From Pseudonocardia alni (GTDB lineage: Bacteria; Actinomycetota; Actinomycetes; Mycobacteriales; Pseudonocardiaceae), in assembly GCF_002813375.1 (NCBI RefSeq), contig NZ_PHUJ01000003.1, forward strand, positions 4,278,001 through 4,342,000: 64,000 bases of DNA. The letters run 5' to 3'. Under the pieces are notes generated by a model that was not told where the DNA came from, did not search any database, and saw only the letters and a list, made by a program, of their open reading frames with translations. Positions 60,192 to 64,000 of the stretch are shown in pieces; within the stretch, counting starts at the first letter, position 1, and each line of letters begins with the position of its first letter. The translations under genes were made by a program, and so were the position numbers.

Positions 60192-61055
60192 GTGCGTCTG
60201 GCCACCTGGAACGTGAACTCCGCGAAGTCCCGGCTGCCGCGGCTGCTGCCGTGGCTCGACGAGCGGGAACCCGACGTCGTCTGCCTCCAGGAGACCAAGC
60301 TCTCCGACGACGACTTCGCCGCGGCCTTCGACGAGGCACTGGCCGAGCGCGGCTACGCGAGCACGCACCACGGCCAGGGCCGGTGGAACGGCGTCGCCCT
60401 GCTGTCGCGGGTGGGTCTGGACGACGTCGTGCGCGGCCTGCCCGACGAGCCCGTCTTCACCGAGGGCGGGCTGGAGGTCCCGGACGCGCGCTCCGTCACC
60501 GCCACCTGCGGCGGGCTGCGGGTCACCTCGGTGTACGTGCCGAACGGCCGCAGCCCGGAGGACCCGCACTACGCCTACAAGCTGCGCTGGCTCGGTGCAC
60601 TGCGCGAGCTGGTCGCGACGGGCGACCCCGCGTCGACCGTGGTGGCCGGGGACGTGAACATCGCCCCCACCGACGACGACGTCTGGGACCGTTCCCTGTT
60701 CGACGGCGCCACCCACGTCACCCCCGACGAGCGGGCCGCGCTCGCCGCGCTGCTCGGGACCGGGCTGCGCGACGTCCTGCGCGAGCGCTGGCCCGACGAG
60801 CGCGTGTTCAGCTACTGGGACTACCGGGCCGGCCGGTTCCACCAGGACCAGGGGATGCGGATCGACCTGGTGCTGGCCGGGTCGGGCCCGGCCGACCGTC
60901 GCGCGGCGGTGTGGGTGGACCGCAAGGCGCGCAAGGGGAAGCTCCCCAGCGACCACGCCCCGGTCGTCCTGGACCTCGACGAGGCCCCCGACGGCGACGT
61001 CGGCCCGGTCGTCCCGCCGCCCTCGGCCCCGGCACCGCTCAGCCGTCGGCGATAA
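60192..61055 (+). CDS. xthA: exodeoxyribonuclease III / AP endonuclease
   Basis: A 287-residue enzyme of the ExoIII family for base-excision repair. Active-site motifs are all present: TWNVNSAKSRLPRLL (Asn near residue 6), DVVCLQETKL (Glu near 34), TSVYVPNGR (Tyr), VAGDVNIAPTDDDVW (Asp/Asn near 155) and LPSDHAPVVLD (Asp-His near 256). TAGGGT ends 6 nt before the GTG (leaderless). It follows the transketolase pair by 9 nt but has its own promoter. Confidence 0.93.
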   Translation: MRLATWNVNSAKSRLPRLLPWLDEREPDVVCLQETKLSDDDFAAAFDEALAERGYASTHHGQGRWNGVALLSRVGLDDVVRGLPDEPVFTEGGLEVPDARSVTATCGGLRVTSVYVPNGRSPEDPHYAYKLRWLGALRELVATGDPASTVVAGDVNIAPTDDDVWDRSLFDGATHVTPDERAALAALLGTGLRDVLRERWPDERVFSYWDYRAGRFHQDQGMRIDLVLAGSGPADRRAAVWVDRKARKGKLPSDHAPVVLDLDEAPDGDVGPVVPPPSAPAPLSRRR

Positions 61056-61151
61056 CCACTCGCCGCCCGCGTAGGACCTGTCGTGTGGTTCGAGTTGCAA
61101 CGTCCGGAGTAAGCCGATAGCCCATCAGGCGTACACCGCTACCTCCGGGGG

Positions 61152-62066
61152 ATGACTCGCATGACGACGACCACGAACCACCCGCGCCGGATCAGCCGCA
61201 CCGTCGGTGCCGCCGTCGCCGCGGCCGCACTCGTGGGGCTGACCGCCTGCGGTGGCGAGACGCCGCAGGTGCCGAACCTGCCCGACAACCTCCCGCAGGT
61301 CCCGGGCGTCGGCGACCCGCGCCAGGCGTTCGGCGACGCGCACCAGAAGGCGCTCGGCCTCGCCGCGCTCGGCGGCATCGGCCTGGAGCAGGGCGTCGGG
61401 GACAAGGTCAAGGAGCTCGCGCCGCAGGTGCAGGGCGAGGGCCAGCAGATCAACGACAAGCTGCGGGGGCTGGCGTCGTCGATCGGCGTCTCGCTGCCCG
61501 ACCAGGTCTCCCCGGAGATCCAGTCCCAGGTCGACGACCTCAAGGCCCGCACCGGTGAGCAGTTCGACCAGGGCTGGCTGCAGGCCGCGCAGGAGCAGGT
61601 CGGACAGCTCAGCGACCAGGCCCAGCAGCTGCTGAACGTCCCCGGCCTGCCGCCGGAGCAGCTCGATCAGGCCCGCGCGCAGCTCACGAACCTGGGTGAG
61701 CTGAAGACCAAGCTGGACCAGGCCGCGGCCGAGGCCGGGGCCACGACCCCGGGCTCCGGCTCGGACAACCCCGGGAACGGCACCGACGGGAACGGCACCG
61801 ACGGGAACGGCGCCGACGGGAACGCCGCCGGGTCCGGCGACGGGACCGCGCCCGGTGCGGGCACCGGCAACGGCACCGGCAACGGCTCGGCCTCCGGTTC
61901 CGGTGACGCCGCGGGCCGGGGCGGCTCCGGCGCGCCCGCCGTCGACGCCGGCACCGGCGGTCAGGCCGCGTCGGCGTCCGACGCCGCGCTGCCCGTCGCG
62001 CTCGGCGGTGCCGGGCTGCTGCTGCTCGTCGCCGGCGCCGTCCGGCTGCGTCGCGCCCGCGCGTGA
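61152..62066 (+). CDS. predicted lipoprotein with C-terminal membrane anchor
   Basis: A 304-residue exported protein. The N-terminus has basic residues, a hydrophobic stretch and a lipobox-like LTAC, with Cys near residue 33. The middle is helical and Gln-rich (VKELAPQVQGEGQQINDKLR, EEQVGQLSDQAQQLL type). A Gly/Asn/Ser-rich repeat region (GTDGNGTDGNG) follows, and the C-terminus has LPVALGG, a hydrophobic helix and an Arg-rich tail (RLRRARA). The end resembles a sortase sorting signal but lacks LPxTG. The next gene, overlapping by 4 bp, encodes a class F sortase. The function is unknown. Confidence 0.75.
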   Translation: MTRMTTTTNHPRRISRTVGAAVAAAALVGLTACGGETPQVPNLPDNLPQVPGVGDPRQAFGDAHQKALGLAALGGIGLEQGVGDKVKELAPQVQGEGQQINDKLRGLASSIGVSLPDQVSPEIQSQVDDLKARTGEQFDQGWLQAAQEQVGQLSDQAQQLLNVPGLPPEQLDQARAQLTNLGELKTKLDQAAAEAGATTPGSGSDNPGNGTDGNGTDGNGADGNAAGSGDGTAPGAGTGNGTGNGSASGSGDAAGRGGSGAPAVDAGTGGQAASASDAALPVALGGAGLLLLVAGAVRLRRARA

Positions 62067-62992
62067 CACCGCGGCGCCGGCGCCCGGCCGGGGGCGTACG
62101 GGGAGCGGCCGCGCTGCTGATCCTCGGCGCCGCCCTGCTGGGCGCCGGCGCCGGTCTCGCACTCGGTGACGACGCCCGCGTCGAGGCGAGCGACCTCGGC
62201 GCCGTGCCCGCGGGAACCGCCCCCGCCGCGACGCGTGCGGTGCCGGTGGCCCGGGCGGTGCCGGTCCTGGCGCCGCCGGACCCGGCTCCGGTGGTCGGGG
62301 CGCCCGACGCCGCGGCGCTGCCGGGGGCGGCTGTTCCCGGTCCTTCCGGCCCGCCCGCTCCCTCGGTCCCGCCCCCACCCGCGTCCGCCGGGCTCCCGGC
62401 GGGCCCGCTCCCCGGCCCCGGCGACCGCACCGGCCCCCTGCCCCGCTCCACCGGCCCGGCGCCGATCGCGCCGCGCGAGCCGTGGACCGTCTCGGCGGTC
62501 TACCCGCTGCCCGTGGCCGAGCCCGGTGCCGCGTCGCCGCCGGTCGTCCCGTCCGTCCTGGAGCTCCCCGCCCGCGGCCTGTCCGCCCCCGTCGACGCGG
62601 TCGGCACCGCCCCGAACGGCGGGATGGTCGTCCCCGACCAGGTGCGCACGGTCGGCTGGTGGGCCCCCGGTGTCCTCCCGGGCGGCGCGTCCGGGAGCGC
62701 CGTGATCGCCGGTCACGTCGACTCGCGCACCCAGGGCATCGGGTTCCTGTCGGTGCTGCCGCAGCTCGTCGCGGGCGAGCCGGTCGTCGTCCGTGGCGCC
62801 GACGGCCGCACCGCGGCCTACCGGGTCGTCGCGCGTCGCGAGTACGGCAAGCACGACCTGCCCCGCGAGGTGTTCCGCCGCGACGGCGACCCGCAGCTCG
62901 TCCTCGTCACCTGCGGCGGGGTGTTCGACCCGGCGGCGGGGAGCTACGAGTCGAACATCGTCGTCTACGCCGTGCCGGCCGCTGCGCCCTGA
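62063..62992 (+). CDS. class F sortase
   Basis: A 309-residue protein with one N-terminal membrane helix, a Pro/Ala-rich linker and a C-terminal sortase fold. The catalytic His is in VIAGHVDSRTQG near residue 219 and the catalytic Cys in LVTCGGVFDP near residue 284. The third catalytic residue, an Arg usually found as YRDN before the last strand, is replaced: the sequence reads GSYESNIVVYA. The GTG start overlaps the preceding lipoprotein gene by 4 bp, so that protein is the obvious candidate substrate or partner. Whether the enzyme is active is uncertain. Confidence 0.82.
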   Translation: MTPRRRRPAGGVRGAAALLILGAALLGAGAGLALGDDARVEASDLGAVPAGTAPAATRAVPVARAVPVLAPPDPAPVVGAPDAAALPGAAVPGPSGPPAPSVPPPPASAGLPAGPLPGPGDRTGPLPRSTGPAPIAPREPWTVSAVYPLPVAEPGAASPPVVPSVLELPARGLSAPVDAVGTAPNGGMVVPDQVRTVGWWAPGVLPGGASGSAVIAGHVDSRTQGIGFLSVLPQLVAGEPVVVRGADGRTAAYRVVARREYGKHDLPREVFRRDGDPQLVLVTCGGVFDPAAGSYESNIVVYAVPAAAP

Positions 62993-63037
62993 GCCGTCCT
63001 CGCCGGATACCCGGTCGGGCCCGTGGCGACGACCGCC

Positions 63038-63043
63038 TACCCT
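63038..63043 (+). promoter_or_regulatory. -10 box of the proA leaderless promoter
   Basis: TACCCT ends 7 nt before the GTG at 63051, and no ribosome site lies between. This fits a leaderless transcript. Confidence 0.45.
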
Positions 63044-63050
63044 GACCTGC

Positions 63051-64000
63051 GTGAGCAGCACCGTGACCACCCCGCAGGAGACGACCGAGGCGCCGGAGTC
63101 CGCCGCCGTCCGTGAGGCCGCGCAGCGCGCCCGGGCCGCCGCCCCGGCCGTCCGCGCCGCGGGCGAGGGCCGGATCGACGACGCCCTGCGCGCCGCCGCC
63201 TCGCTGATCCGGGACCGGGCGCACGAGCTGCTCGAGGTCAACGCCGCCGACGTCGCCGCCGCCGAGCGGAACGGCATGGCGGCGGGCCTGCTCGACCGGC
63301 TGCGGCTGGACCCCGAGCGGCTCGCCGGCATCGCCACCCAGCTCGAGGTGCTCGCCGCGACCCCCGAGCCGCCCACCGAGTGGCCGGTCCGCACGCTGGA
63401 GACCGGCGAGCGGGTGTTCGAGCGGCGCATCCCGGTCGGCGTCATCGGCGCGGTGTTCGAGGCCCGGCCGAACGTGACCGTCGACGTCGCCTCGCAGGTC
63501 CTCAAGGCCCGCAGCGCCGCCGTCCTGCGCACCGGGTCCGCCGCGCTCGGCAGTGCCACCGCGCTCGTCGAGCAGGTGCTGCGCCCCGCACTGGCCGACG
63601 CCGGGCTCCCCGAGGCCGCCGTGCAGCTCGTCCCGCTGCCCGGCCACGCCGGCGCCGAGGCCCTCGTCGGGTTGCCCGACCTGGTGCCGCTGGTCGTCGT
63701 CCGCGGGTCCGGGGACGTCACCCGCAAGCTGTCCGTGCTCGGCGCGACCGCGGGCACCCGGGTGCTCGCCCACGCCGACGGCGGCGGCGTCCTCTACCTC
63801 GACGCCAGCGCCACCGAGGCCGACGTCACGCGCCTGGTCACCGACTCCACCGACCGGCTCGGCGTCTGCAACCGGCTCAACCTGCTGCTCGTCGACCGGC
63901 CCGTCTACGACACCCTGCTGCCGGTCGCGAAGGCCGCCCTCGACGCCCGCGGCATCGCGCTGTCGCTGCCCCCGCACGACCACCCGCTCGGTCACGAGTG
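63051..64000 (+). CDS. proA: gamma-glutamyl phosphate reductase, 3' end outside the window
   Basis: The first 316 codons of ProA (glutamate-5-semialdehyde dehydrogenase), the second step of proline synthesis; about 100-110 residues are missing at the window edge. Seen: RRIPVGVIGAVFEARPNVTV near residues 125-145, ASQVLKARSAAVLRTGS, and DRLGVCNRLNLLLVD with the catalytic Cys near residue 273. The N-terminal 20 residues are a Thr/Glu-rich extension; GTG 63063 is an alternative start. Confidence 0.93.
   Translation, partial: MSSTVTTPQETTEAPESAAVREAAQRARAAAPAVRAAGEGRIDDALRAAASLIRDRAHELLEVNAADVAAAERNGMAAGLLDRLRLDPERLAGIATQLEVLAATPEPPTEWPVRTLETGERVFERRIPVGVIGAVFEARPNVTVDVASQVLKARSAAVLRTGSAALGSATALVEQVLRPALADAGLPEAAVQLVPLPGHAGAEALVGLPDLVPLVVVRGSGDVTRKLSVLGATAGTRVLAHADGGGVLYLDASATEADVTRLVTDSTDRLGVCNRLNLLLVDRPVYDTLLPVAKAALDARGIALSLPPHDHPLGHE

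Overview
The window is 64 kb of very GC-rich DNA with many GTG starts and -10 boxes placed 6-8 nt before the start codon (leaderless mRNAs). The gene order indicates an actinobacterium of the Pseudonocardiaceae type, probably Pseudonocardia or a close relative. This is inferred from gene content and order; no database search was run. No rRNA, tRNA, CRISPR array, prophage or transposase gene was seen.

The backbone matches, in order, a block known from Mycobacterium tuberculosis as Rv3212 to Rv3200c: PQQ-propeller protein (10.99-12.25 kb), RhlE-type RNA helicase (12.25-13.92), MiaE-like ferritin-fold protein (14.38-15.04), DUF3107 (15.14-15.37), TetR (18.43-19.06), MoeZ (23.14-24.31), TIGR02569 kinase-like protein (26.91-27.74), alkyltransferase-like protein (39.99-40.28), AdnA (40.32-43.87), AdnB (47.83-51.21) and an RCK potassium channel (57.45-58.51). 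Accessory modules are inserted between these anchors.

Region by region: 0-4 kb holds the end of an acyl-CoA dehydrogenase, a YflT-like membrane protein and cstA-ybdD. 4-11 kb holds a methyltransferase, CorA with a structured leader, MaoC, Nudix, a small membrane/PH-domain pair, PHP and RecB-like nucleases. At 15.4-18.4 kb, TetR1 and DUF4873 diverge from an AurF-like diiron oxygenase and a hydrolase across two tandem palindromic operators. At 19.2-21.9 kb lies the most unusual locus: a P1B-type ATPase homologue whose catalytic motifs have all been replaced, next to an exported two-domain protein that has lost its HxHP metal-binding motifs. At 28.5-38.9 kb a complete assimilatory nitrate/nitrite cluster (NarK, nitrate reductase, FAD electron-transfer subunit, NirB, NirD, NnaR, sirohydrochlorin chelatase) carries a GlnR-like box. 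At 39.7-40 kb a MITE-like palindromic element lies beside a decayed oxidoreductase gene.

AdnA and AdnB, which form one helicase-nuclease for double-strand break resection, are separated here by an LLM oxidoreductase, a seryl-tRNA synthetase and a GH16 glycosidase. At 51.3-57.4 kb two sodium/solute symporters with small membrane partners accompany a LytS/LytTR-type two-component system, probably a monocarboxylate uptake regulon. At 58.5-60.2 kb a split transketolase sits behind a MerR-type promoter, and its second subunit contains an exact 31-bp copy of the end of the MITE-like element. The window ends with XthA, a lipoprotein/class F sortase pair and the 5' part of proA.
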